Of a DNA stretch of 64,000 nucleotides, positions 44,629 to 54,403 are shown piece by piece; within the stretch, counting starts at the first letter, position 1, and each line of letters begins with the position of its first letter. The notes under the pieces are model-generated. The model searched no databases. It had not been told where the DNA came from and was given only the letters and a program-made list of their open reading frames with translations. The stretch is from assembly GCA_051201585.1 (NCBI GenBank), contig CP179198.1, forward strand, positions 2,542,001 through 2,606,000. Reading direction: 5' to 3'. This DNA comes from UBA868 sp016776875. GTDB lineage: Bacteria; Pseudomonadota; Gammaproteobacteria; Arenicellales; UBA868. The translations under genes were made by a program, and so were the position numbers.

Positions 44629-46044
44629 TTAGCGAATCACAATGAATAAACCGGAATTACCCCGAATCACATTCAGGAGCATCATCGTATCACCTTCACC
44701 AACTGCATTCTCAACATCTTTCAGCCCATAAACGGGCTGCTTATTGACTGAAATAATCAGATCACCCTCACGTAAGCCAGCGGCAAAAGCCTGGCTGTTC
44801 TGGGCAATCTCGACCACCCGCACGCCGCGCTCACCGCTCGGCCCGTCCTGATCGTCAATATCTTCGAGGCGAGCACCCTCAAGACGCTTGCTTAACGTTG
44901 CGCCCTGACCTTTCGGCGGATCAATTGGCTTCAGACGAATCTTCAAATTCAGCTCTTCTGCGTCCCGGATAAATTTCACGGTGACCTCGTCGTCCGCGCG
45001 GTACAAACCGATCATATTGCGAAGACCACTCGCATCAACGATCGCACGATCGTCCACCGCAATCACAACATCTCCCTCTTTTAGCCCCGCAGCAAGCGCC
45101 GCAGAATCCGGCATCACCTGGGCAATGACCGCCCCTTCGGTAGTCTCGATACCAAGCGCTTCCGAGAGTTCGGGGTTCAGATTTTGCGCAATCACCCCAA
45201 GACGGCCCCGACGAACCTCTCCATATTCAATGATCTGGCGCGTGAGTACCTTTGCCATATTGATCGGGATGGCAAATCCAATCCCAATATTGCCGCCCCC
45301 TGGCGCCAGAATAGCGGTGTTGATGCCCACCAGTTCACCGCGCAAATTAACCAACGCGCCGCCGGAGTTCCCTTGGTTGATTGAAGCATCCGTCTGGATA
45401 AAGTCTTCATAATCTTCGATGTTGAGTCCTGATCGACCGAGTGCACTAATGATTCCCGAAGTCGCCGTCTGGCCAAGACCAAACGGATTGCCGATGGCGA
45501 CTACAAAATCACCGACCCGAAGCACGTCAGAGTCTCCCAGTTCGATGTGCTGAAGATCTTCTGCGGGCACACTAATGACCGCAATATCGGCGTCCTCATC
45601 CTTCCCCACTAGAGCGGCTTCCAGGATCCGGCCGTCATTAAGACGCACACTGATTTGATCAGCGCCGGCAATCACATGGCTGTTAGTAATCACATAGCCG
45701 TTTTCAGCATCAATGATGACGCCCGAGCCCAAACTGCTCACGCTTCGCTCGCGAGGCTGGCCTTGTGGCCCGCCGAAGAATTTTTCAAAAAAAGGATCCG
45801 CCGGGAAAGGACTCTGTCGCTGTGTGACCCGGCTTTGGGTATTGATATTGACCACCGCCGGTAACACCCGCTCGAGCATCGGCGCGAGACTGGGTAACGG
45901 GGCGCCGTCGACTGCCAACGGCAGCGTCGCGCGAGCGTTGGAAACGGCCATCAAAACGAGGCAAAACAACCCGACCGTCATGCTCCCTCGTAGTGAAAAT
46001 AAACCGCTACTCATGCTCTTTTGTTTTTCTGTTTGATGATTCAT
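44629..46044 (-). CDS. DegP/DegQ-family periplasmic serine protease
   Basis: 471 residues with a signal region, the catalytic triad histidine in VITNSHVIAGADQI, aspartate in KDEDADIAVISVPA and serine in INQGNSGGALVNL, and two PDZ domains (about residues 285-370 and 400-470). This is the HtrA/MucD type that degrades misfolded envelope proteins. It lies just upstream of rpe on the same strand with a 14-base gap. Confidence 0.92.
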   Translation of the reverse strand: MNHQTEKQKSMSSGLFSLRGSMTVGLFCLVLMAVSNARATLPLAVDGAPLPSLAPMLERVLPAVVNINTQSRVTQRQSPFPADPFFEKFFGGPQGQPRERSVSSLGSGVIIDAENGYVITNSHVIAGADQISVRLNDGRILEAALVGKDEDADIAVISVPAEDLQHIELGDSDVLRVGDFVVAIGNPFGLGQTATSGIISALGRSGLNIEDYEDFIQTDASINQGNSGGALVNLRGELVGINTAILAPGGGNIGIGFAIPINMAKVLTRQIIEYGEVRRGRLGVIAQNLNPELSEALGIETTEGAVIAQVMPDSAALAAGLKEGDVVIAVDDRAIVDASGLRNMIGLYRADDEVTVKFIRDAEELNLKIRLKPIDPPKGQGATLSKRLEGARLEDIDDQDGPSGERGVRVVEIAQNSQAFAAGLREGDLIISVNKQPVYGLKDVENAVGEGDTMMLLNVIRGNSGLFIVIR

Positions 46045-46128
46045 TTGACGCTAATTAAGAGCCTGCTGGCTCGGTTTAAATCCGACTTGGGCAATATCCC
46101 AATTATATCAACGCAGGTGATGAACGCC

Positions 46129-47034
46129 TCAAGACGCGTCGTTAGTCACGCCATGAGGGACATGCCCTGTTGTGACATACCGGCTCGCAGATTCACAATG
46201 CCCGGTCTGATCGTCGAAGAAAATATCGGCGCCAAACGTTTCCAAAAATTCGCCTTTATCGAGACCCCCTAAAAACACGGCTTCATCGATGCGAATATTC
46301 CAGGCTCGCAGGGTCCGTATCACCCGCTCATGGGCAGGCGCACTCCGGGCGGTAAACAACGCCGTGCGAATGGGCGCCTCGTCTCTTGGCCAACCCACCT
46401 GAAGTTCGTGCAATGACTGCAAGAGCTTGCGAAAGGGGCCATCGGTCATTGGCGTTGTCGCCATCTTTTTTTCAGCCGCTGCAAAAGCGGCAAGGCCTTC
46501 GGTTTGATAGACCCGCTCTGAATCATCCGCGAAGATCACCGCATCGCCATCAAACGCGATTCGAAGCTGTCCCTCGCGCTGCATATGCTTGCGAGAGGGC
46601 AGGATCGTCGCCGCAGCCACCTTGGACTGAAGCGCCTGACGTACATTCGCCGGATCCGCCGATAAATAAAGATCGGCGCTAAACGGCGTCACATAACGAA
46701 ACGGGCTTTCGCCACCTGAAAACGCCGCACGCGTAATATCCAGATCGTAGTGCGCGATCGAATTAAAAATCCGGAGTCCCGAATCTGCTGTATTTCTGGA
46801 GATCAACACGACCTCCACACGGCGCCGGTCGCTGTCCGAATCATTAAGCGATAGCAGTTTTTTAACCAGCGGAAAAGCAACGCCCGGTTCAAGTCGCTCA
46901 TCTTCGTGCTCTATCTGGTAGGCGCAATAAGCATCCACGCCCTCATTGACATAAACGTCGTGTCCCGACTCGAGATCAAAAAGCGCTCGCGAGGAAATAG
47001 CAACGATTAACGGGGTGTGCGAATTGGTAGTCAT
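46129..47034 (-). CDS. 5'-nucleotidase (cytosolic type)
   Basis: 301 residues resembling the 5'-nucleotidase family of cytosolic NT5C1 type, with VAISSRALFDLESGHDVYVN near the start, VVLISRNTADSGLRIFNS and the acidic FLETFGADIFFDDQTGHCE near the end. It probably dephosphorylates nucleoside monophosphates. In its 5' flank lies a fragment of lnt, so this gene probably once stood directly after lnt. Confidence 0.8.
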   Translation of the reverse strand: MTTNSHTPLIVAISSRALFDLESGHDVYVNEGVDAYCAYQIEHEDERLEPGVAFPLVKKLLSLNDSDSDRRRVEVVLISRNTADSGLRIFNSIAHYDLDITRAAFSGGESPFRYVTPFSADLYLSADPANVRQALQSKVAAATILPSRKHMQREGQLRIAFDGDAVIFADDSERVYQTEGLAAFAAAEKKMATTPMTDGPFRKLLQSLHELQVGWPRDEAPIRTALFTARSAPAHERVIRTLRAWNIRIDEAVFLGGLDKGEFLETFGADIFFDDQTGHCESASRYVTTGHVPHGVTNDAS

Positions 47035-47050
47035 ACTGAAAGTCTAGCAC

Positions 47051-47240
47051 TCGGGCTTTGCTTGTCCCCATCAGTGATGCCGCAGGATCCCGATCGCCAG
47101 CAAAAACAGACAAATGAGCATCACCGGATCATGACCATCCTGCATCAATAGGGGTGTTCCGGTCATCGGCTGCAACCGGACCCGGAAAAACACGACCTCG
47201 AACTGTTGGGCGACCTTTTCGACATTTTTTTCAACAGCGA
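47051..47240 (-). pseudogene. Remnant of the lnt 3' end
   Basis: The minus strand codes for VEKVAQQFEVVFFRVRLQPM and ends LICLFLLAIGILRHH before a stop. This is the C-terminus of apolipoprotein N-acyltransferase, whose intact copy at 48632-50137 ends VLVCLFLLAIGILRHH-like residues and then LRGQAKPDR. The last codons align exactly in number, but a TTA in lnt is TGA here. The fragment covers about 190 bases. With the intact lnt it frames the choloylglycine-hydrolase-type gene, so it is a footprint of the insertion or duplication that brought that gene in. Confidence 0.85.
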
Positions 47241-47330
47241 GTGTTAGCGTTGGTTTTATTTACCACTTATTGCCTCTAACTTTGCCTGATTCAAAAGAAA
47301 TGAAGGACAGCATCTCAGGCTCATCTGCTG

Positions 47331-47361
47331 TTCTGAGTCAATGCCGACCGAGCGCTATAAT
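47331..47361 (+). promoter_or_regulatory. Candidate promoter of the hydrolase gene
   Basis: A perfect TATAAT lies at 47356-47361, about 75 bases before the ATG. The best upstream hexamer is TTCTGA at 47331-47336, 19 bases away, which is weak. No other gene upstream on this strand could supply transcription, so a local promoter is required. Confidence 0.4.
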
Positions 47362-47436
47362 TTTTATTTAGCAATTTAACGGCTAATTCGTCACATCACA
47401 TTACGGCTTAATTGTTTTTCGACATAGGATCTCGAC

Positions 47437-48522
47437 ATGATCAAATTTTTTCAACGCTTACTCCTCGGCACTGCTCTCAGTAGTGCATTGATTCTTCCCG
47501 TCTTCGCCTGTACCGGTATTATTTTGTATTCTGAGGACGGCGCGGTTATTCCTGCGCGCACCATGGAATTCAGCTTTGACGTTCAGTCAAATATTTTGGT
47601 CGTGCCTGCTGGCACGACGATTGAGAATCTGGTGATGAATGAGGAACAACAGGGGAGCCGCTATACCGCTAAGTACGGATTTACGGGCGCCAACGCACTC
47701 AACAAGCCCATTGTTGTCGATGGTGTTAATGAAAAAGGTCTGTACTTTGGTGCTTTTTATTTTAAGGGCATCGCGGTTTTTGAGCCGCTCACGCCTGAGA
47801 ATCAAAAAGACGCGATCTCATCCGAAGAACTGGGGAACTACATCCTAAGTCAATTCAGCACGGTTGATGAGGTCAGAAAAGCGTTGCCAAATCTAACAAT
47901 CGTCGGCACCCACATTAAAGAGATTAATAACTTTGCCCCGTTCCACTATGCGGTCTCTGATCGCAGCGGAGAGTCAATCGTGGTTGAGTGGCGACAAGAC
48001 GGTTTACACATTTATGACAATACCGTGAATGTGGTCACCAATAATCCGACGTATGACTGGCTCCTGACCAATCTCAATAACTACGTTGGCCTGACAACTA
48101 ATAATCGAGAGGCTCAAACCGTGGGGCGTCAAACTCTTGAGCCGTTCGGGCAAGGCACCGGTTTATTCGGCCTGCCCGGTGATCATTCTTCACCCTCTCG
48201 ATTTGTTCGAGCGGCGGCGTTTGCTAATACCGCGCTGCCCAGCGAAAACGCCGAACAAGCTGTTTTTCAGGCCTTCCACCTGTTGAATCATTTCGACATT
48301 CCGAAAGGCTCGATCCGCGAAAAGATTAATGACGATTTATTCACCGACTATACGGTTTGGACATCGGTCGTCGATACAAAATCCAGTACCTACTACTACA
48401 AAACCTATCTCACACAACAAGTGGAAAAGGTTATTCTGAGTGAGGCACTGAAAGATCTTAAAGCGCCCAAAACGATTCGGATGGAATCCGGCTTTTCGGT
48501 TAAGGATCGCTCTAACGGTTGA
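47437..48522 (+). CDS. Choloylglycine hydrolase/penicillin V acylase-family Ntn hydrolase
   Basis: 361 residues with a signal peptide whose cleavage (PVFA before C25) exposes the N-terminal nucleophile cysteine in CTGIILYSEDG, followed by the family's R in VIPARTMEF. The family opens linear amides such as bile salts, penicillin V or acyl-homoserine lactones; the periplasmic forms in Gram-negatives often act on the last. It is the only plus-strand gene between rpe and miaB, with lnt sequence on both sides, and looks newly inserted. Its real substrate is not known. Confidence 0.85.
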   Translation: MIKFFQRLLLGTALSSALILPVFACTGIILYSEDGAVIPARTMEFSFDVQSNILVVPAGTTIENLVMNEEQQGSRYTAKYGFTGANALNKPIVVDGVNEKGLYFGAFYFKGIAVFEPLTPENQKDAISSEELGNYILSQFSTVDEVRKALPNLTIVGTHIKEINNFAPFHYAVSDRSGESIVVEWRQDGLHIYDNTVNVVTNNPTYDWLLTNLNNYVGLTTNNREAQTVGRQTLEPFGQGTGLFGLPGDHSSPSRFVRAAAFANTALPSENAEQAVFQAFHLLNHFDIPKGSIREKINDDLFTDYTVWTSVVDTKSSTYYYKTYLTQQVEKVILSEALKDLKAPKTIRMESGFSVKDRSNG

Positions 48523-48631
48523 GCGAGATCATCGGATCACCTAAACGTCGCGTCCCGATCCGGGGTTGAAAAGCGGTCGGGGGGATCGCGGCGGCAGACC
48601 AAGCGTTCAAATGAGCGGATATCCCGAACCG

Positions 48632-50137
48632 CTAGCGATCGGGCTTTGCTTGTCCCCGTAAGTGATGCCGCAGGATCCCGATCGCCAGCAAAAACAGGCA
48701 GACAAGGATCACCGGATAATTGCCGAGCGCCACAAATGGAGTCGTCCCGGTCATCGGCTGTACCCGGCCGCGAAGGGTTACCGCCTTAAACTGCGGGGCG
48801 ACCTTATCGACACTGCCGTCGTGCGAAATAATGGCGGACAGGCCACTGTTGCTCGCGCGAATCATCGGGCGGCCGGTCTCCAGCGCTCTCGCGCGGGCCA
48901 TCTGCAGTCGTTGATGCGGTGCGAGTGAATCACCAAACCAGGCGTCCTCACTTAAGTTGACCAACACCCTTGAATGCAACGCAGACGCGTTGATCACCGC
49001 TGTAAATGCATCTTCATAGCAGATGCTGACCCCAATCTGAGTCCCTGCAAGATCCATTGGCGCCTGATTTAAAGGTCCCGACGAAAAATCCGACATGGGG
49101 ATCTGAAGATATTCCAACAGCCATGACAGTAAGGATGCGAAGGGTAAATACTCGCCAAACGGGACCAACTGATGTTTTCGGTAAACCGCATTTTCAGCGC
49201 CGACACCCAGCCCGACGTTGTAATAGGGTGAACCCCTCTCGACACGCTCACGCTCGAGCAAGCCAATCAGGTAATCCGCATCATGCTGCTTGAGTTGATT
49301 GAAAAACACCGGGTCAATTTCATCCCGATAAAAAGGAAGCGCCGCTTCGGGCCAGACAATAAGATCGACCTCTTGAAGCGCGAGGCTCTGTTGCAGAAAA
49401 CGATTCGCGATCACGGATGATTGCTCGGGATTCCACTTGTCTTTCAGGGCGATATTGTTCTGAATAATGGCGACCCGGACAGGATCGCCGTCAGGCATGA
49501 CACTGTGCGGCATCTTGGCAATTACGATTAAACCAAAAAGAACTAACAACGCAATCGCTGAAAACACGCGCGGTATGCTGCGAGAAAAAAACAAGGCAAG
49601 TACCAGGCCAGTTGCCAGCGTGACCCACAAACCGACGCCCAGCGCGCCTGTGAATGGCAGTAAAAGAGCAAGTGGCGTATCAACCTGGCTGTAGCCCAGA
49701 TACAGCCATGGAAATCCGCCCAGCAGGATGCCTCTCAGCCATTCGCCCAATATCCATAACGGGGGCATAAACAGTACCCAGCGCCATGTGGTGATCGATC
49801 CTGAAAGTTTTGCCTGCGCCCAACCCACCAACGCGGGATACAACGCCATGATGGCCCCAAACACCGCCACTGCAATACCGGCCAATACCGGCGGCATGTT
49901 GCCAAACGTGTTGAGGCTGACATAAATCCACGAAATGCCCACTGCAAAACTCGCCATTCCAAAGGCGAAACCGCACCAGGCGGCCTGTTTTGGGCTTGAA
50001 CTTCGCCAAACAAAGAAAAGGACGCCAAGGGTAACCGGCGCGAGACCAAATAAATCAAATGGCGAAAACGCAAACGGGTATATCAAGCCAGCAAGCGCGG
50101 CGCCTGTGATCTTCAGCCTGGCGCTGATCGCACGCAT
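48632..50137 (-). CDS. lnt: Apolipoprotein N-acyltransferase
   Basis: 501 residues with about six to seven N-terminal membrane segments and a periplasmic nitrilase domain. The catalytic glutamate is in VWPEAALPFYRDE and the cysteine in GVSICYEDAFTA. It acylates the N-terminus of lipoproteins in the inner membrane. The order miaB-ybeZ-ybeY-corC-lnt is the standard one. A partial copy of its 3' end lies 1.6 kb downstream. Confidence 0.95.
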   Translation of the reverse strand: MRAISARLKITGAALAGLIYPFAFSPFDLFGLAPVTLGVLFFVWRSSSPKQAAWCGFAFGMASFAVGISWIYVSLNTFGNMPPVLAGIAVAVFGAIMALYPALVGWAQAKLSGSITTWRWVLFMPPLWILGEWLRGILLGGFPWLYLGYSQVDTPLALLLPFTGALGVGLWVTLATGLVLALFFSRSIPRVFSAIALLVLFGLIVIAKMPHSVMPDGDPVRVAIIQNNIALKDKWNPEQSSVIANRFLQQSLALQEVDLIVWPEAALPFYRDEIDPVFFNQLKQHDADYLIGLLERERVERGSPYYNVGLGVGAENAVYRKHQLVPFGEYLPFASLLSWLLEYLQIPMSDFSSGPLNQAPMDLAGTQIGVSICYEDAFTAVINASALHSRVLVNLSEDAWFGDSLAPHQRLQMARARALETGRPMIRASNSGLSAIISHDGSVDKVAPQFKAVTLRGRVQPMTGTTPFVALGNYPVILVCLFLLAIGILRHHLRGQAKPDR

Positions 50138-50153
50138 ACGAAATGCCCAGCAG

Positions 50154-51002
50154 CTACTCGCTTGACGTTTGCCGCGTAATGCGCAAAAGCCGAGGTCGAC
50201 GGCTATCAGCCCTCAGCACTTCCGCTACAAACTCACCGAACTCTATTGTTTCGCCTCGTCTGGGCACATGGCCAAACGCTGAAGTGACCAAACCCCCCAT
50301 CGTGTCGAATTCAAGGGGATCAAGATCCACATCAAAGAGTTGATTGAAACTCTCGACCGGAAGCATCGCTTTTACCACACAAAAATCAGATCCATGGCGC
50401 AACACCATTCCAGCCGCCCCATCGATATCATGCTCATCTTCGATATTGCCCACGATTTGCTCGAGCACATCCTCAATCGTGATCAGGCCAACCACACTGC
50501 CGTACTCGTTCACCACGATCGCCATATGGTTGCGGCTATCCCTGAATTCCTGCAGCAACACATTGAGCCGCTTGCTCTCTGGAATAAAAACCGCCGGCCG
50601 CAAAAGCGTTGCCCAGGGACGGGTGTCGTTATTGTCAGACTCGGGCTGACGAAGCAAATCTTTGGCGAGCAAAATGCCCACCACGGCGTCTTTATCACCA
50701 TCAGTCACTGGAAATCTGGAATGGGCAGATTCAGTGATCACCGGCAGCAGTTCCGATAAATTCTGATTCACATCAACCGTGATCATCTGGCCTCTCGATA
50801 CCATCACTTGCTCGACCTGCAAGTCTGACACTTCCACCACACGCTCCATCATTTGTAGCGTATCGTCATCCACTAATTCGGCAGCTCTCGCCTCGCGCAT
50901 TAAGCCAAACAATTGATCACGGGTTTTAGGCAGACGGGTGATCAGATACGCGAGCTTCTGAATCCAGGTCATTCCGGCAGACGACGATGGCGCTTTTTCC
51001 AT
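50154..51002 (-). CDS. corC: CorC-type CBS-domain protein
   Basis: 282 residues with paired CBS domains (VMVSRGQMITVDVNQNLSEL; VVGLITIEDVLEQIVGNIED) and a C-terminal CorC/HlyC domain. It lacks the N-terminal membrane domain, as CorC does. Linked to magnesium/cobalt homeostasis. It follows ybeY by 6 bases in the usual order. Confidence 0.92.
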   Translation of the reverse strand: MEKAPSSSAGMTWIQKLAYLITRLPKTRDQLFGLMREARAAELVDDDTLQMMERVVEVSDLQVEQVMVSRGQMITVDVNQNLSELLPVITESAHSRFPVTDGDKDAVVGILLAKDLLRQPESDNNDTRPWATLLRPAVFIPESKRLNVLLQEFRDSRNHMAIVVNEYGSVVGLITIEDVLEQIVGNIEDEHDIDGAAGMVLRHGSDFCVVKAMLPVESFNQLFDVDLDPLEFDTMGGLVTSAFGHVPRRGETIEFGEFVAEVLRADSRRPRLLRITRQTSSE

Positions 51003-51008
51003 AAGTAG

Positions 51009-51476
51009 TTAGGCTGTTTCCAGAAGATAGGGATTCGTGATGCCAAGGCTCGCCAGGATTTTGATCTCCAGCGACTCCATTTCTTGTGCCGAGCGCTCGT
51101 CGGTGTGGTCGTAGCCCTGCAAATGCAAAAGGCCATGGACAATAAGATGGGCGCAGTGCGCTGTTTCGGTTTTTCCTTGATCGTTCGCTTCGCTCGCCAC
51201 CAGTGGCGCACACACCACAATATCGCCCATTTCATGTTCGACCTCAGGCACGCCTTCGGGCGCCTCAAAAGGAAACGACAGGACGTTAGTCGGGCCCGAT
51301 CGACCCCGAAATTGCTGATTTAAAGACGACATCTCGGATTCGCCAACAAATCGAATAGTGAGCGCAGCACGATGGGTCTGGGCAGTGGCAAGCGCCGCCT
51401 CAATCCATCGCTCGATCTGCTGATCAGAGGGTGTTTGTTCCCGCGCCACGGCTCGTTGTACATCGGTCGACACCAT
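51009..51476 (-). CDS. ybeY: Endoribonuclease YbeY
   Basis: 155 residues with the zinc motif HLIVHGLLHLQGYDH and the early VGESEMSSLNQQFRG. It processes 16S rRNA 3' ends and helps rid the cell of bad ribosomes. It lies 5 bases after ybeZ. Confidence 0.95.
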   Translation of the reverse strand: MVSTDVQRAVAREQTPSDQQIERWIEAALATAQTHRAALTIRFVGESEMSSLNQQFRGRSGPTNVLSFPFEAPEGVPEVEHEMGDIVVCAPLVASEANDQGKTETAHCAHLIVHGLLHLQGYDHTDERSAQEMESLEIKILASLGITNPYLLETA

Positions 51477-51481
51477 GTCAT

Positions 51482-52444
51482 TTACCGGCCTTCGCCTTCA
51501 TAGGCAGCAATGACCCGTTGGACCAGAGGATGCCGAACGACATCTTGAGCGCTAAATCGCGTCAGGCTAATGCCATCAATTGAATTTAATAAAGAAACGG
51601 CGTGGACCAGTCCGGATTTGGTGCCTCCGGGGAGATCCACCTGTGAGGGATCACCCGTAATCACCGCGCATGAGCCAAAACCAATCCGTGTTAAAAACAT
51701 CTTCATCTGAGCTTCGGTTGTATTCTGGGCTTCATCAAGAATGACAAAAGCATTAGCCAAAGTCCGACCGCGCATATAGGCGAGCGGCGCTAATTCAATA
51801 ACGCGGCGCTCAATCAGTCGACCGACACGCTCTGCACCCAACATCTCGTAAAGCGCATCGTATAAAGGGCGAAGATAGGGATCGACTTTTTGACCAATAT
51901 CGCCCGGCAAAAATCCCAGTCGTTCGCCAGCCTCGACAGCAGGCCGAACCAGGATGATCCGTTCAATCCTCTCTTCGGCAAGTGCTTGCACCGCACATGC
52001 AACTGCGAGATAGGTCTTGCCCGTGCCTGCCGGGCCCACACCAAAATTGATATCGTTTTCAAGAATATTTCGAAGATAAAGCTTCTGATTCTCACTCTTG
52101 CCTCGAATCAAAGACTTTCTGGCGCGAATAACCACATCTTCGGATGACACTCTGCCTTTCGCCGTGTCATGGGGAATCTGACTGATGGCCATATAAACCT
52201 GATCAGGACCGAGAGTGACTTCTTTACCCGTGTCTTCGTAAAGCGCAGTCAAGACGTCTCTGGCATTTTGTACGCCCTTACTGTCCCCATCCACGCAGAA
52301 CAAATGCCCACGATGAGAGATACGGACGCCAAAACCTTCCTCCACTTGCTTGAGGTGAGCATTATGCTCGCCACACAAGTCGGCCAGGCGCTGGTTGTCC
52401 TCAGGGTCGAGAAGAAAAGTGACAGGGTGGGTGGGTGCGTTCAA
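51482..52444 (-). CDS. ybeZ: PhoH-like ATPase YbeZ
   Basis: 320 residues with an N-terminal KH-like part, the Walker A motif FGVGPAGTGKTYLAVACAV and Walker B FVILDEAQNTTEAQ. YbeZ works with YbeY in RNA processing. The start shares ATGA with the miaB stop. Confidence 0.93.
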   Translation of the reverse strand: MNAPTHPVTFLLDPEDNQRLADLCGEHNAHLKQVEEGFGVRISHRGHLFCVDGDSKGVQNARDVLTALYEDTGKEVTLGPDQVYMAISQIPHDTAKGRVSSEDVVIRARKSLIRGKSENQKLYLRNILENDINFGVGPAGTGKTYLAVACAVQALAEERIERIILVRPAVEAGERLGFLPGDIGQKVDPYLRPLYDALYEMLGAERVGRLIERRVIELAPLAYMRGRTLANAFVILDEAQNTTEAQMKMFLTRIGFGSCAVITGDPSQVDLPGGTKSGLVHAVSLLNSIDGISLTRFSAQDVVRHPLVQRVIAAYEGEGR

Positions 52445-53827
52445 TCCGGTGATGATGCTCCAAGAGAAGCTGTGTTGATCATAACAGAACTTAACGGATT
52501 TTCCGCAATCGACTCGCCTCTCAGCGAATTGGGCAGGGCCTCTGTAATCCTAAGATCGATGAATTCTCCAATTTGCCCTTGGTTGTCGGTGAAATTAACC
52601 ACCCGATTATTCTCCGTTCGCCCACTTAGCTGACTCGCGTTTTTTCGCGAAATACTATCAATCAGCACACGCTGGCGCGTCCCCACCATCCGGGTGCTAA
52701 TTTCGGCTGCCTGGCGATTGACCAGCGCCTGTAATCGCGCCAGACGGTCCCGCTTTTCATCGAGGGTCACATCATCCGGCAACGTTGCGGCAGGCGTGCC
52801 CGGTCGGGCACTGTAAATAAAAGCTAAAAGAATGATCAAAGCCGACTCGCTCAATCAATTCAAGGGTTTGCTTAAAGTCGTTCTCAGTCTCACCCGGAAA
52901 TCCAACAATAAAATCTGAGGATAGGCTGAGATCAGGTCTTGCCCGATAAAGGCCTTCAATAATTTTTTCGTACGCTTCAATCTTATAGCGGCGTTTCATG
53001 TTGACGAGAACACGGTCGGAACCGCTTTGCACCGGCAGATGCAGGTGACTCACGAGCTCCGGAATGTGCCGATAAGCGTCGATGAGTCGATCGCTAAAAT
53101 CAATCGGATGTGACGTGGTGTAACGGAGTCGATCGATACCATCAATCTCAGCCGCATACGCAAGCAACTCTGCAAAATCGATCGTGCCGCCCGAATGATG
53201 AGCGCCCTGATACGCATTAACGTTTTGCCCCAGCAACGTCACTTCCCGAACCCCTTGCTCCGCGAGCTCATAAATCTCCGTGATCACTTCATCAAAAGGT
53301 CGACTGAACTCTTCGCCGCGGGTGTACGGCACTACACAGAAAGAACAATACTTGCTACATCCTTCCATCACGGACACGTACGCTCGTGGCCCCTCACTGC
53401 GAGGCGGCACCAGCTCATCGAATTTCTCAATCTCGGGAAAACTGATATCGACTTTGGGGCGCCGCTCACGTTTCAACGAGTCCAGCATGACCGGAAGTCG
53501 ATGGTAGGTTTGAGGTCCAAACACAAGATCGACATAAGGAGCGCGGCGAAGGATGAGCTCACCCTCCTGACTGGCAACACATCCGCCAACACCAATCACC
53601 AGATCGGGTCGGGATTTTTTCCACTCCCGCCAACGCCCGAGCTGGGAAAATACTTTTTCCTGCGCCTTCTCACGCACTGAGCAGGTATTCAGAAGCAGCA
53701 TATCAGCCTGATCCGGTTCCTCGGTCAACACCATGCCATGCGAGGCCGCCATCAGGTCCGCGATTCGACTCGAGTCATAATCGTTCATCTGGCAACCGTA
53801 GGTTTTAATAAATAGCTTTTTAGTCAT
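52441..53827 (-). CDS. miaB: tRNA-2-methylthio-N6-dimethylallyladenosine synthase (frameshift in the assembly)
   Basis: The first frame has the MiaB start (KLFIKTYGCQMNDYDSSRIA), the radical-SAM motif in MEGCSKYCSFCVVPYTRGEE and runs to ERVGFDHSFSF. The second frame resumes YSARPGTPAATLPDDV and ends in the TRAM domain. They meet at 52819-52825, where the minus strand reads TTTAGCTTTTATTTAC; a T3 run instead of T4 gives FSFIYSARPGTPAA and a protein of 461 residues, the normal length. Again the break is at AGCT. Catalytic residues are complete, so a sequence error is the best reading. Confidence 0.92.
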
Positions 53828-53900
53828 GATGGATCCGAATTCAACATCGGGATTAAATATCTCATATTGCTGAATATTAAACGCAAATTAAGCATTTGCC

Positions 53901-54386
53901 TCAGGCCGGTAGAAGTCTTGCGTCCGCGATCCAGCGAGGTTTATCGTTTTCATCGATTGCGCGCTGCGCCTCAAAATGCGCCCGAACAAATTCGGGAATC
54001 GAAGTGGGGCGACCTGTTTTACGCTCAATAAAAACATGGACAAAAAATCCGGTTGCAAATGACGCCGGCTCATCAGGTACAAAAACAGCGACCTCATACT
54101 TAACGCTGCTGTTTCCCAGGTGCGCAATACGAACGCCCACCTCAATGGACCCGCCGGCCGAGACCGGGCGCAAAAACTGACAGCCGTTTTCCGCCGCGAG
54201 CGGGAACACCGGATCATGAAGCCAATCGAGCCCGGTTTCTTGAAGTAGCGTTAAGATAGCGGTTTCATAATAACGGTAATACTCAACGTTATTAACATGC
54301 CCTAGCAGGTCATAGTCGTTCCAGCGCGTCATAATACGGACGAGAACGGCGTATTGCTCTCGGGTCGAACATCTTAAATCCGCCAC
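53901..54386 (-). CDS. YbgC-like hotdog acyl-CoA thioesterase
   Basis: 161 residues of the 4-hydroxybenzoyl-CoA thioesterase fold, with RIMTRWNDYDLLGHVNNVEY, where the aspartate or nearby residues form the active site. Acts on acyl-CoA of unknown chain. Its start is 17 bases from that of the divergent membrane hydrolase gene. Confidence 0.82.
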   Translation of the reverse strand: MADLRCSTREQYAVLVRIMTRWNDYDLLGHVNNVEYYRYYETAILTLLQETGLDWLHDPVFPLAAENGCQFLRPVSAGGSIEVGVRIAHLGNSSVKYEVAVFVPDEPASFATGFFVHVFIERKTGRPTSIPEFVRAHFEAQRAIDENDKPRWIADARLLPA

Positions 54387-54403
54387 AGGTTACTCTCCAT
54401 CTG

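Noticed and set aside
35624..48600. Integrative element around the accessory genes
   Set aside because: No integrase, transposase, tRNA gene or attachment-type repeat was seen; the only repeats are the lipoprotein 5' element and the lnt fragment.
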